A DNA stretch of 64,000 nucleotides from Paenibacillus aurantius (GTDB lineage Bacteria; Bacillota; Bacilli; Paenibacillales; NBRC-103111), in NCBI RefSeq assembly GCF_032268605.1, contig NZ_CP130318.1, forward strand, positions 5,369,501 through 5,433,500, given 5' to 3'. Below the pieces are notes generated by a model. It saw only the letters and a program-made list of their open reading frames with translations, was not told the DNA's origin and searched no databases. Each line of letters starts with the position of its first letter. Position 1 is the first letter of the stretch. The position numbers were made by a program, and so were the translations under genes. Of the stretch, positions 8,487 through 16,789 are shown piece after piece.

Positions 8487-9947
8487 TTGCTGCGTAAACG
8501 AAATACCTTTCAAGAACGGTACAGCCGGTTTCTCCAGGAATTGCGGGAGGAAATCATAAGCGGGGAACTGGCTCCCGGGGAGTTCATTCTGCCCGAGAAT
8601 ACCTTGAGCGCCAAATACAACATCAGCCGCGTCTCGCTGAGGAAGGCACTGGCCGAGCTGGTGGACGAAGGCCTGATTGAGAAAATAGCGGGAAAAGGAA
8701 ACCGGGTCACCATTCCCGAAGCCGCACAGGCCACGGTTACGCTAAGGCTCGCCTGGTTCTCCCCCTCGTACGAGATTGACATCGTGCGGCGGATTCTGGA
8801 ACGGTTCGAGAAGCAGCACCCCTTTGTCCGGGTGGAGCTCATTCTCCTGCCGGTCGAAGGCTACACCTCGACGCTGATCCGCCTCATGGAGCAGGGGCGG
8901 GGGCCGGACGTCTTCATGATGTCCGACACGCACGTACGGGACTGGATCGATTCCGGCCGGTCCGATTATGTGAGCGGCTACGTGCCTGGCCATCTGAGCC
9001 CGGACGGGACCAGCTACCCGCCGGTCTTTGAGATTTTTGCCCATGGGGACCGGACGCTGGCGGCACCGTTCATCTTCTCGCCGGTGATGATCTGCTACAA
9101 CCGCGCGCTCTTCCGGGAGTGCGGCCTCCCCGAAGACACCCGTCTCGAGACGTGGGAGGAGCTTCTGCACGCCGCCAAGCAGTGCACCCGAGACCTCAAC
9201 GATGACGGGATCATCGAGCAGTATGGCTTCTGCTTCTCGTCCTCCCCGAACCGTTGGCCCGTCTTCCTGCTTCAGAACGGCGGGCAGTTCATGACGGACG
9301 ACCGGAGCCGGAGCACCTTATCCCGTAAGGAAAACATCGAGGCGCTGGAATTCTGCACCTCGCTGATGTACAAGCATTCCGTCTCCCCGATCTATTCGCA
9401 CGGAAGCTCTCACTTGGCCGAAAGCCTGTTCAAGAAAGAACGGGTCGCGATGATTCTGACCACTTACTACTTCATGAATGAGTTCCGGGAGCATTCGATC
9501 GAGTGGGACGTGCTTCCGGTGACGAAACGGAGCCGGGAAGCCACCTTGCTCCTGGGCGGCGGCCTTGCGGTCAACAGCCGCAGCGAGCACGGGAAGGCCG
9601 CCCGCAAGCTGGTCGATTACATGACCTCCGTTGAGGCGCAGACGCTGCTCAAGCAGTACGGCTGCACCATTCCCGCTCTGCGGAGCGTAGCAGAGGATGA
9701 CTCGCTGCTCGATCCCGCCATCCATCCCGAGCATTACCAACGGTTCCTCGAGGTGCTTCCCTATGCCCGTCCGCTGCACAGCCTTCAGCTCCGGCAGCGG
9801 GAGATCCTGCTCCTCGCTGATGAGCTGACCCTCCTGTGGGCCAGCATGGAGAGCCCCCGGGAGGCCTGCCAGCGCATCGAAGCGAAACTAAACCGGCTGC
9901 TGAAGGACCAGCCGCCCGGGAATGACAGCAAGGGGCTGTCCCAATAG
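8487..9947 (+). CDS. GntR-type HTH fused to extracellular-solute-binding domain
   Basis: A 486-residue fusion. Residues 1-75 are a GntR winged helix (ISGELAPGEFILPENTLSAK, then VSLRKALAELVDEGLI). From about 84 to 470 it reads as a family 1 ABC sugar-binding protein: LRLAWFSPSYEIDIVRRILE, GPDVFMMSD, MICYNRALFRECGL, WEELLHAAKQCT. No signal peptide is present, so the binding domain is intracellular and most likely senses an imported sugar. The start is TTG (8487) with GGGGCGG six bases upstream. No transporter genes adjoin it. A perfect 18-bp inverted repeat follows about 57 bases after the stop. Confidence 0.88.
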   Translation: MLRKRNTFQERYSRFLQELREEIISGELAPGEFILPENTLSAKYNISRVSLRKALAELVDEGLIEKIAGKGNRVTIPEAAQATVTLRLAWFSPSYEIDIVRRILERFEKQHPFVRVELILLPVEGYTSTLIRLMEQGRGPDVFMMSDTHVRDWIDSGRSDYVSGYVPGHLSPDGTSYPPVFEIFAHGDRTLAAPFIFSPVMICYNRALFRECGLPEDTRLETWEELLHAAKQCTRDLNDDGIIEQYGFCFSSSPNRWPVFLLQNGGQFMTDDRSRSTLSRKENIEALEFCTSLMYKHSVSPIYSHGSSHLAESLFKKERVAMILTTYYFMNEFREHSIEWDVLPVTKRSREATLLLGGGLAVNSRSEHGKAARKLVDYMTSVEAQTLLKQYGCTIPALRSVAEDDSLLDPAIHPEHYQRFLEVLPYARPLHSLQLRQREILLLADELTLLWASMESPREACQRIEAKLNRLLKDQPPGNDSKGLSQ

Positions 9948-10250
9948 TAAGTTTCAAATACCTTTGTGAACAACCCCATTGTGTAAAAGTTGGTATGGAA
10001 TCCAAAAATGGTGGCGCAGGGAGGCTATCCCTGCGCCACCATTTTGTATAGTTGGTTGATTGCCGCCTTTGTGAGCAAGCTGTGGACGAACGAAAGCCAC
10101 CCGACCTCCAGACTTACGCCTTTGCCTCCCGGAGAGGAAGCAAGATGATCAATTTGTGCTAGAGATGATTGGTTTGCCTGCTGTTGTCCGCTTATACCGA
10201 AGATTAGAATAAAGCTGTAACACATTTCTGATTAATTGGGGGAACCTTCC
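9948..10250. other. Intergenic stretch holding one long inverted repeat
   Basis: A 303-bp gap between the GntR fusion and the dioxygenase-like gene. It holds the 10005-10045 inverted repeat. The rest shows no open frame with a ribosome site, and the short frames present do not resemble any protein I know. Confidence 0.5.
10005..10045. terminator. Perfect 18-bp inverted repeat, probable terminator
   Basis: Arms 10005-10022 and 10028-10045 are exact reverse complements (AAAATGGTGGCGCAGGGA) around a 5-base loop. The A-run and T-run at the ends allow it to end transcripts from either side. The T-tract is only four long, so efficiency is uncertain. Confidence 0.6.
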
Positions 10251-11015
10251 ATGATCACCAAAGGCAAACCGTTCTCACAAGCAGAGTATGCCGAGCAAGG
10301 TTTTTGCGGACCTGTACAAGGACTAAGTTTAGAGGAGGCGGACTCGGCCTATCAGCAGTTCTTCACCACGTTAGGCCAGTCCCGCTTCGAGCCCAAGCCG
10401 ACGGACATGAACTTATCGGCGTGGCATCACCGGTACGTGTGGGCGTACGAGCTGGCCACGCATCCCGGCATCGTTGCTGCCATGAAGCACCTGTTGGGAG
10501 ATAACCTGGTGCTGTGGGCGATGCATTTTTGGTATAAGGAGCCTGGCAATGAGAGGTTCATTCCCTGGCATCAGGATATCAACTACTGGCCAATGGAGCC
10601 GGCCATCAACGCAACCGCTTGGGTGACGCTGGGCTTCTCGATCAAGGAGAATGGCTGCCTGAAGCTGATCCCAGGGACGCATCGTTCCCTAGTGGAGCAT
10701 GTGGCGGTGGGGGATGCCAGAAGTACGTTCGGGCAAGGTCTGTCCTTGGAGCAAGTGGATGAATCAAAAGCGATTGAGATGGAAATGTCCCCTGGCCAAA
10801 TCGTATTTTTCAACGAGGCGATATTTCACGGGTCGGGGGACAACCGTTCGAATATTCCGCGTGTAGCGTTCTCTGTCCGTTATACGACTCCCGAGGTGCG
10901 TTTCAAGTTAGACGAATGGGGTGGGGACACGGAACGAATCAAGACATTTCTGGTAAGTGGACGTGACGATTATCGATACAACAATTCGATTCGGGGAACC
11001 GTTCCCGAACGTTGA
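10251..11015 (+). CDS. Phytanoyl-CoA dioxygenase-like Fe(II)/2-oxoglutarate enzyme
   Basis: A 254-residue protein of the PhyH family. The iron ligands can be read as His and Asp in WHQDINYW and the distal His in EAIFHGSGDN. An Arg for 2-oxoglutarate is present in the following RVAFSVRY segment. It should hydroxylate or oxidise a small molecule in the cytoplasm; no signal peptide is seen. ATG at 10251 is preceded by GGGGGAA. An in-frame TTG at 10236 is less likely. An AraC regulator follows 216 bases downstream in the same direction and may control it. The substrate is unknown. Confidence 0.9.
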   Translation: MITKGKPFSQAEYAEQGFCGPVQGLSLEEADSAYQQFFTTLGQSRFEPKPTDMNLSAWHHRYVWAYELATHPGIVAAMKHLLGDNLVLWAMHFWYKEPGNERFIPWHQDINYWPMEPAINATAWVTLGFSIKENGCLKLIPGTHRSLVEHVAVGDARSTFGQGLSLEQVDESKAIEMEMSPGQIVFFNEAIFHGSGDNRSNIPRVAFSVRYTTPEVRFKLDEWGGDTERIKTFLVSGRDDYRYNNSIRGTVPER

Positions 11016-11231
11016 GCGGCAAAATCCCTGTCCTGCGAAAGGCGAGCCATTCCTTGTCATCTAGGGGAACGAACGTTGGTGGACGACGGCCATGAATTAG
11101 GGATGCATTATCGATCGTAAGCGCCGGGTCCGCCTCGTTATGAACGGGCAGGGAGAAACAATCGTTATGCGGTCATTGCTCTAAAGGAGTTGGACCGGCC
11201 CTTGTTGAATTCTCCATAGGGAGCTTAAATT

Positions 11232-12110
11232 ATGCCGCCAGGCAAGCGATCAAGGCAGGTGAGAGCCTTCATGCATCCTTCTGCCCAGTTGTTGACCGAT
11301 GCGCTTCGTGTTCGTTTCTTGCATATTAACCAATATCGGCTTGATTCCGCATGGAAGATATCCCAGCGAAAGCTTGAGCCCACCGTGCTCTGGTACATCT
11401 CGGAAGGGTGCTGCCATCTGAGCGTTGATGGGCATCCGTATATCGGCGAAGCTGGCGATATCCTGGTCATTCCCGGCGGCTCGATCCTATCTAGCCGCAC
11501 CTTGTCGACGACGGCGGTGGTCGTCAGTGTAAACCTCGAGGCGGACATTTCTTTCCTTAGCCAACGCAGTTGGGCGCTGCTCCTGCATGTGCCCGTTAAG
11601 CCGATGCTGAACAGCTCGGAGCTTGTGACACTATTCAATCGGATGTTGAGAACCTACGAATCGCCAACGGCGGGACAAGCGCTGTTGCTGCAGGCCGATT
11701 TATTGAGAATGATGGGCATTCTTCTCGACCAAAGTCATAGCGACGATCTGGACGGTTCTACGCCTCTCGTCACGTGCACCGACCCCAGAATCCGGTCCGT
11801 GATAGAATACCTGATTCGGAATCCCGCCCGTCAACCGAGCTTAACCGAGCTGGCCGAATTGGCGGGTGTCAGCGAGTCCCATCTGCGCAAATTGTTTGTG
11901 CGTGAAACGGGGCTTGCTCCGTTGTCATTCGTTCAACGGCTGAAGATCGATCAAGCGAAGCGCCGCCTTCGGGAGACGAACGAGCGCATATCCGATATTG
12001 CTTACAGCCTTGGCTATGAAGATGCAAACTATTTTAGCCGCCTCTTCAGAAGAGTGGTCAACAGCTCAGCTGTAGATTTTCGGCGGCGGTATCGCGACTG
12101 GATGAGTTGA
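11232..12110 (+). CDS. AraC-family transcriptional regulator
   Basis: A 292-residue regulator. The N-terminal half is a cupin-like sensor (LWYISEGCCHLSVDGHPYIG, then AGDILVIPGG). The C-terminal 100 residues are the AraC double helix-turn-helix: LTELAELAGVSESHLRKLF and ISDIAYSLGYEDANYFSRLF, followed by the usual R-x-Y-R end. GGGAG lies eight bases before ATG. It follows the PhyH-like gene in the same orientation, so co-regulation is likely. The ligand cannot be inferred. Confidence 0.92.
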   Translation: MPPGKRSRQVRAFMHPSAQLLTDALRVRFLHINQYRLDSAWKISQRKLEPTVLWYISEGCCHLSVDGHPYIGEAGDILVIPGGSILSSRTLSTTAVVVSVNLEADISFLSQRSWALLLHVPVKPMLNSSELVTLFNRMLRTYESPTAGQALLLQADLLRMMGILLDQSHSDDLDGSTPLVTCTDPRIRSVIEYLIRNPARQPSLTELAELAGVSESHLRKLFVRETGLAPLSFVQRLKIDQAKRRLRETNERISDIAYSLGYEDANYFSRLFRRVVNSSAVDFRRRYRDWMS

Positions 12111-12149
12111 ACCGGACCGCCGTGTGGCTTGATCAGCGGACAGTCCGGA

Positions 12150-13205
12150 TTACGCTCTCAAAGCCGCCTGACGCTTGTAGTGATCCTCGAGCACCAGGCA
12201 GGCCATCGCTTCCACCACAGGCACGATCCGCGGGCAGATGCAGGGGTCGTGCCGCCCCCTGGTCTGGATCACCCGCTCCTGTCCATCGGTCCCGACCGTT
12301 GGCTGGGGAACGGAGATGGACGAGGTCGGCTTGACGGCTACGCGAAATAGAATCTCCTCTCCCGTGCTGATCCCGCCCAGAATGCCGCCGGAATGGTTGC
12401 TCAGGAATCCTTGGGCGTTCATCGGGTCGTTGTGCTCGCTTCCGAGCATCCCCGCCGCGGCGAAGCCTTCCCCAAATTCGATCCCCTTGACCGCTCCGAT
12501 GGAAAGCATGGCCTTGGCAAGCTCCGCATCCAGCTTATCAAAGACGGGCTCCCCCAGTCCCGGAGCCGCTCCCCGGATGCGGCATTCCACCACCCCGCCG
12601 CAGCTGTCCCCTTGGGCCGCGATCGCTTCGATCCGCTCCGCCATCCGAATGGCGGCCTCCGGGTCGCAAGCGCGGACCGGGTTGGCTTCTATGGCGCTCT
12701 CCACGAACCGTACGCAGCGGATGCCCGCAGCCTCCACCGTGTAGGCGGTGATGGAGACGCCCCGCGCCTCCAGAAGCTTGCGGGCGACCGCTCCGGCGGC
12801 CACCCGGGCCGCCGTCTCTCTTCCCGAGGACCGCCCGCCGCCCCGGTGATCCCGCAAGCCGTATTTTGCCATATAGGAATAATCCGCATGTCCTGGACGA
12901 AAGGCCTCCTGAATGTCGTTATACGCCGAAGGCCGGCTGTCCCGGTTACCGATCAGCAGGCAGAGCGGAGTGCCGGTTGTCCGTCCTTCGTACAGGCCGG
13001 ACAGGACGGTCACCTTGTCCTCTTCTTTCCTCGGCGTGGTCACCGACGATTGCCCGGGCTTCCTCCGGTCCATCTGTACCTGCAGATAGGACTCGTCCAG
13101 CTCCACACCGGGCGTCACCCCATCCACAATCACCCCAACCGCCGTTCCATGGGATTCTCCGAAGGTCGTCACCTTCAGCCTTTCCCCAAATGTGCTTCCC
13201 GCCAT
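12150..13205 (-). CDS. aroC: Chorismate synthase, E. coli-type sequence
   Basis: A 351-residue chorismate synthase, the last shikimate-pathway step (EPSP to chorismate, reduced FMN as cofactor). Signatures are TTFGESHGTAVG near the N-terminus, HRGGGRSSGRETAARVAAGA, SNHSGGILGGISTG and RGRHDPCICPRIVPVVEAM. The layout resembles E. coli AroC rather than the Bacillus AroF form, which instead opens with a RYLTAGESHG-like N-terminus. It is not next to other aro or trp genes. A small exported protein lies 42 bases upstream in the same direction. It may be a second copy beside a normal aroF elsewhere, which cannot be judged here. Confidence 0.95.
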   Translation of the reverse strand: MAGSTFGERLKVTTFGESHGTAVGVIVDGVTPGVELDESYLQVQMDRRKPGQSSVTTPRKEEDKVTVLSGLYEGRTTGTPLCLLIGNRDSRPSAYNDIQEAFRPGHADYSYMAKYGLRDHRGGGRSSGRETAARVAAGAVARKLLEARGVSITAYTVEAAGIRCVRFVESAIEANPVRACDPEAAIRMAERIEAIAAQGDSCGGVVECRIRGAAPGLGEPVFDKLDAELAKAMLSIGAVKGIEFGEGFAAAGMLGSEHNDPMNAQGFLSNHSGGILGGISTGEEILFRVAVKPTSSISVPQPTVGTDGQERVIQTRGRHDPCICPRIVPVVEAMACLVLEDHYKRQAALRA

Positions 13206-13247
13206 CTTTCATCTCTCCCTCTCTGGGCTTTCTTCTTAGAATAGAGC

Positions 13248-13775
13248 CTAAGGAGAAGGGAAGGAAATCGTATCTTTTCCACTGTGATATAGAATGGTTC
13301 TATACCAAGCGGCGGCGGCTGCGGGGGGAGGCGCGGTCAGGTTGTATTCCGGCTTATACAGACCGTGCTTGACGAGGAACGGCTTCAGGTTATGCTTCAC
13401 GTGCACGGCCGCCATCCGGTTCTCCTTGGTCAGGAGCAAGACCGTAGGGGGATAAGCGGGGGACGGACTGACAAAAAGCACCGCCTCCGTCACCGTCCCT
13501 TGGATCCAGCGGGTATTCACCTGACGGGGCGGAGCGAGCACGATTTTGACGCCGATGCCCTCCTTCGGCTCGAAGCCCAGCCCACCGGCCGGTCCGCTGA
13601 TCGCGGAAAGCCACAGGGCTGCCTCCTCCTGCAGCGCGGCCGAATCAACCAACATCTGCACCACCCCGCCCTCGCGGATATCAAACACCTCCGCTCCTCC
13701 ATCCGCTTTCACCGTCTTCACGGGTAAGCCCGCGCACAGCATGGTAAGTGCCAGCAAGCATGCTATCTTTTTCAT
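13248..13775 (-). CDS. Small exported protein, unidentified
   Basis: A 175-residue protein with a clear signal peptide (MKKIACLLALTMLCAG, cleavage near KTVKA-DG). The rest has alternating beta-like segments and a Pro/Ala-rich stretch near the end (APPPAAAAAWY). I do not recognise the family. The start at 13775 is set by AAAGGAGG; an ATG three codons upstream overlaps that site. It precedes aroC by 42 bases on the same strand and may share its transcript, although no functional link is obvious. Confidence 0.7.
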   Translation of the reverse strand: MKKIACLLALTMLCAGLPVKTVKADGGAEVFDIREGGVVQMLVDSAALQEEAALWLSAISGPAGGLGFEPKEGIGVKIVLAPPRQVNTRWIQGTVTEAVLFVSPSPAYPPTVLLLTKENRMAAVHVKHNLKPFLVKHGLYKPEYNLTAPPPAAAAAWYRTILYHSGKDTISFPSP

Positions 13776-14005
13776 TTCTGCCATCCTCCTTTGGTTGCCC
13801 GAACTTGATGGTCCGGGTAGTTTGCCCTGGAATGGGCGGATTAACCAGCAGGATGGCCGGGTGGCCGCGAATAAGGAAGCGCACAGGAAGCCGGGTCAAC
13901 CGGAGATACGGCCCGCTTTTCCAATGGGATTGGCACTGCCGGCCGAGGGGGAGGGCCGCTTCGGGATGGCCGCGAAAAGGAAAAAGGCCGCCTGCCGCGG
14001 CTTTC

Positions 14006-14878
14006 TCATACGCCCGCGACGGCTGCCTTCCAATAGGTCCACGCCTCCAGATAAAGCGGCAGGTCCTGGGGATGGTGCCTCAGGCAAGTGCCGATCCGGC
14101 AATAAAGCTGAATCATCATTTGTTCGACAAGCTCCGCCTCCTCCGGCTTCTCCTGTTCTAATTCCGCAGCGGCCGCAAGAAGGGTCTCCCGGCTCAAGTC
14201 ATCCGGAGACGAGCAGAAGGCATACAGGAAATCGTAAAGCACCGGGCCTGCCGCCGGGCAGGGATCGATCACACCCGCTAACGCCTCATCCTGAAAAACA
14301 AAATTATGAACCCCGCAGTCCCCATGCAGCAAAAACTTCTCCGGTCCCCCGCCTTTCGGCGGCTTGGCCGCAAAAACCTTCATAAGGAGGTAATCCTCCG
14401 AGGTCAGGTGGTCCCGGATCGTTTCCCGGGCATAGTCGATCCCGCGTTCCAAATACTCCTGCCAGGTCCCGCACGGCTCCGTCGCCCAATACCCCCAGCG
14501 ATCGGTATCGTCCAGCCTCCGGTAGTGGTTGAGAAGGCCCTTGGTGAGCATTGTAAGCCAGGTCCGCTTGTACCCCCTGCCCGAATAAGTCGTCCCGGGA
14601 GTATAAGAATAGACATAATAGGCTTTATCCGGTGCGGCATACAGAAACGCAGGCAAAAGTGAACTGCCGGCATAGCTTCGCAGAAACCGCTCGGCCAGCG
14701 CAGCGGAAACCGGGTCATCCGTTTTGATGACATACCCCGGCTTTTTACCGGATGTCACGAGGTACACATGCCCTTCCGTCGTCCCGCTCCGCCTGCCGGC
14801 GAGCTCGGCGTTCCAGGGCAAAATGCCCTTGGCTTGAAGCTCCTGAAGCACGGAGTCGGGTTCGAATGGCGCTTTCAT
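14006..14878 (-). CDS. Aminoglycoside-phosphotransferase-like kinase
   Basis: A 290-residue protein of the APH/choline-kinase fold. The Brenner motif is LLHGDCGVHNFVF (catalytic Asp in HGD) and the metal-binding DxD-like segment is GVIDPCPAAGPVLYDF. The N-lobe has a Lys in PGYVIKTDDP. The frame is open to 15436, but AAAGGAG precedes the ATG at 14878 and the upstream part would overlap the Lrp gene on the other strand. It could phosphorylate a sugar, aminoglycoside or other metabolite; resistance is not implied by sequence alone. Confidence 0.83.
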   Translation of the reverse strand: MKAPFEPDSVLQELQAKGILPWNAELAGRRSGTTEGHVYLVTSGKKPGYVIKTDDPVSAALAERFLRSYAGSSLLPAFLYAAPDKAYYVYSYTPGTTYSGRGYKRTWLTMLTKGLLNHYRRLDDTDRWGYWATEPCGTWQEYLERGIDYARETIRDHLTSEDYLLMKVFAAKPPKGGGPEKFLLHGDCGVHNFVFQDEALAGVIDPCPAAGPVLYDFLYAFCSSPDDLSRETLLAAAAELEQEKPEEAELVEQMMIQLYCRIGTCLRHHPQDLPLYLEAWTYWKAAVAGV

Positions 14879-15067
14879 GGCGTGGCTCCTTTCCGTAGCA
14901 AATGCTCCCCTACAAGTAAACCATTCACCCGCTAAATCATTAACCCCCGAAAGGAAGAAGCTTTCCTTTAATTGAAATAGCAAGCAAAACCCCGTATAGT
15001 ATGACATATTGCAAGTTATTGTTCCCATTCCCTTACCAATTGGTAATTGGCACAGGAGGATACGCTC

Positions 15068-15550
15068 ATGGAACATCCTTTTTCCCCCGATCATCCGGAA
15101 CCGCCGATCGATGAGATCGACCGCCGGCTCATCAGCCTGCTGAACCAGAACGGCCGGGCTTCCTATACGGATCTGGCCAAGGAAGTCGGCCTCTCTAGGG
15201 TCGCCGTGCAGACGCGCATCCAGGCGCTGATGGAGAACGGCACCATCGAACGGTTCGCCTGTATCGTGAACCCCGAAAAGATGGGCATTGCCGTTTCGGC
15301 GTTCTTCAACGTGGAGGTCGAGCCCAAATTCCTCATGCAGGCGGCCGAGCTGCTGGCAGAGGAGCCAGAGGTCACAAGCCTTTACCATATGTCGGGTCCC
15401 AGCAAGCTGCACATGCACGGCCTGTTCGTGAGCCACAAGGAGATGGAAAGCTTCCTGCAGAACAAGCTTTACCGGCTCGAAGGCATCACAAGCGTGGACT
15501 GCCAGGTGCTGATCAAGCGGTACAAAAGCCGTATGGGCATGAGGCTCTAA
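15068..15550 (+). CDS. Lrp/AsnC-family regulator, YwrC/ChrS-like
   Basis: A 160-residue Lrp/AsnC protein. The N-terminal HTH ([20 protein letters not shown], then [17 protein letters not shown]) is followed by a RAM-type sensor domain. AGGAGG lies seven bases before ATG (15068), which excludes the upstream TTG. Two chromate-transporter halves follow, the first only 24 bases downstream. The order regulator-CHR-CHR matches ywrC-ywrB-ywrA of Bacillus subtilis, where the Lrp protein represses the transporter pair. That family precedent supports chromate-responsive control here. Confidence 0.92.
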   Translation: MEHPFSPDHPEPPIDEIDRRLISLLNQNGRASYTDLAKEVGLSRVAVQTRIQALMENGTIERFACIVNPEKMGIAVSAFFNVEVEPKFLMQAAELLAEEPEVTSLYHMSGPSKLHMHGLFVSHKEMESFLQNKLYRLEGITSVDCQVLIKRYKSRMGMRL

Positions 15551-15574
15551 CCCATGCCCGGAAAGGATGCCAGC

Positions 15575-16165
15575 ATGAATGACTCTTACCCAGCCTTAAC
15601 CGCGGCCATGGTCCGCACCGGCGTCCTCGGCTTCGGCGGCGGACCCTCGACCGTCCCGCTCTTCCGCCATGAAGCCGTGACCCGCTACCAGTGGATGACG
15701 AACGAAGAATTCGCCGAGGTGCTGGCGATCGCCAACGCCCTGCCCGGCCCCATCGCCACCAAGCTGGCCGCTTATATGGGCTACCGGCTGAGGGGCACAG
15801 CGGGCGCGGCACTCGGCGTGATCGCCCATATTCTGCCGACCTGCGCGGCCATGGTCATTCTGTACTCGTTTATCTCGTTCTTCCAATCCTCCCCCGTCGT
15901 GTCGGGGATGATTGCCGCCGCGGTTCCCGTCGTCGCCGTCATGCTGGGCCAGATGGCGTATGAATTCGGGGAGAAGGCGGCCAAAGGGCTCGGCCTTTAC
16001 GCCGCGCTTGCCTGGGGAATCGTCGCCCTGCTCCTGCTGGCCGTCATCCAGGTTCATCCGGCGGCCGTGATTGTGCTTTTTCTCCTGTACGGCTCGGTTC
16101 ACCATAAGGTGATGGACAAATGGCGGGCCAGGAAGCGGCCGGCGGAAGGAGGAAGTGACTCATGA
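15575..16165 (+). CDS. Chromate transporter, short-chain subunit 1
   Basis: A 196-residue membrane protein of the CHR family, one half of a split transporter. It has the conserved GFGGGPSTVPLFRHE near the N-terminus and the ANALPGPIATKLAAYMGYRL signature. About six hydrophobic segments follow. ATG at 15575 follows GAAAGGA; a GTG/ATG at 15554 is possible. Its last codons overlap the next gene (ATGA), so the two halves are translationally coupled and presumably assemble together to export chromate. Confidence 0.9.
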   Translation: MNDSYPALTAAMVRTGVLGFGGGPSTVPLFRHEAVTRYQWMTNEEFAEVLAIANALPGPIATKLAAYMGYRLRGTAGAALGVIAHILPTCAAMVILYSFISFFQSSPVVSGMIAAAVPVVAVMLGQMAYEFGEKAAKGLGLYAALAWGIVALLLLAVIQVHPAAVIVLFLLYGSVHHKVMDKWRARKRPAEGGSDS

Positions 16166-16698
16166 TGGATATCCTCCGGCTGCTGCTCGGATTTTTCCTG
16201 TCCAACGTGTTCGGGTATGGCGGCGGGCCCTCCTCCATTCCCCTGATGTACCAGGAGATTGTGCCCCACTACCAATGGCTGACGGCCACCGAGTTCTCGA
16301 ACATGCTCGCGCTCGCCAACTCGCTGCCGGGCCCGATCGCCACGAAGATCGCCGCTTATACCGGTTTCCAGGTCTCCGGCTGGACGGGGGCGGTTGCCGC
16401 GCTGGCGGCCACCGTGCTCCCTTCGGCGGCCGCCCTTATTCTGCTGATTAAGCTGCTGCAGAAATATCGGCAGTCCCCCGTCGTGAAGGGCATGACCCTC
16501 TTCGTGCAGCCGGTCATAGCCGTGATGATGATCCAGGTGACCTGGCAGAGCTCCCGGGAATCCCTGGCGCAGATCGGGATTGTTCACTTTGCCCTTCTGG
16601 CCGCGGCGGCCTACTGGCTCATGCTGCGCCGGAAGGTTCATCCGGCTTTCGTCATTGCCGGGGCTTTTCTATATGGGGGGCTGTTCATCCGCCTGTAA
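16162..16698 (+). CDS. Chromate transporter, short-chain subunit 2
   Basis: A 178-residue CHR-family protein, paralogous to the preceding subunit. It has FGYGGGPSSIPLMYQE and the signature ANSLPGPIATKIAAYTGFQV. About five or six membrane segments are predicted. It starts inside the stop of subunit 1 (ATGA overlap) with GGAAGGAGGAAG upstream. In Bacillus such paired short-chain proteins are both needed for chromate resistance. No clear terminator follows. Confidence 0.9.
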   Translation: MMDILRLLLGFFLSNVFGYGGGPSSIPLMYQEIVPHYQWLTATEFSNMLALANSLPGPIATKIAAYTGFQVSGWTGAVAALAATVLPSAAALILLIKLLQKYRQSPVVKGMTLFVQPVIAVMMIQVTWQSSRESLAQIGIVHFALLAAAAYWLMLRRKVHPAFVIAGAFLYGGLFIRL

Positions 16699-16789
16699 GC
16701 CTGGTCTCTATTGACCATTCGCATGAATTTTGCCGCCCATCCAAGTTACCGGGCCTGCGCCTTGGGCAAGACTCGACCAGGTCTCCGCC

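Noticed and set aside
14879-15436. N-terminal extension of the kinase-like gene
   Set aside because: It overlaps the Lrp gene on the other strand and has no family counterpart; the ribosome site supports the start at 14878.
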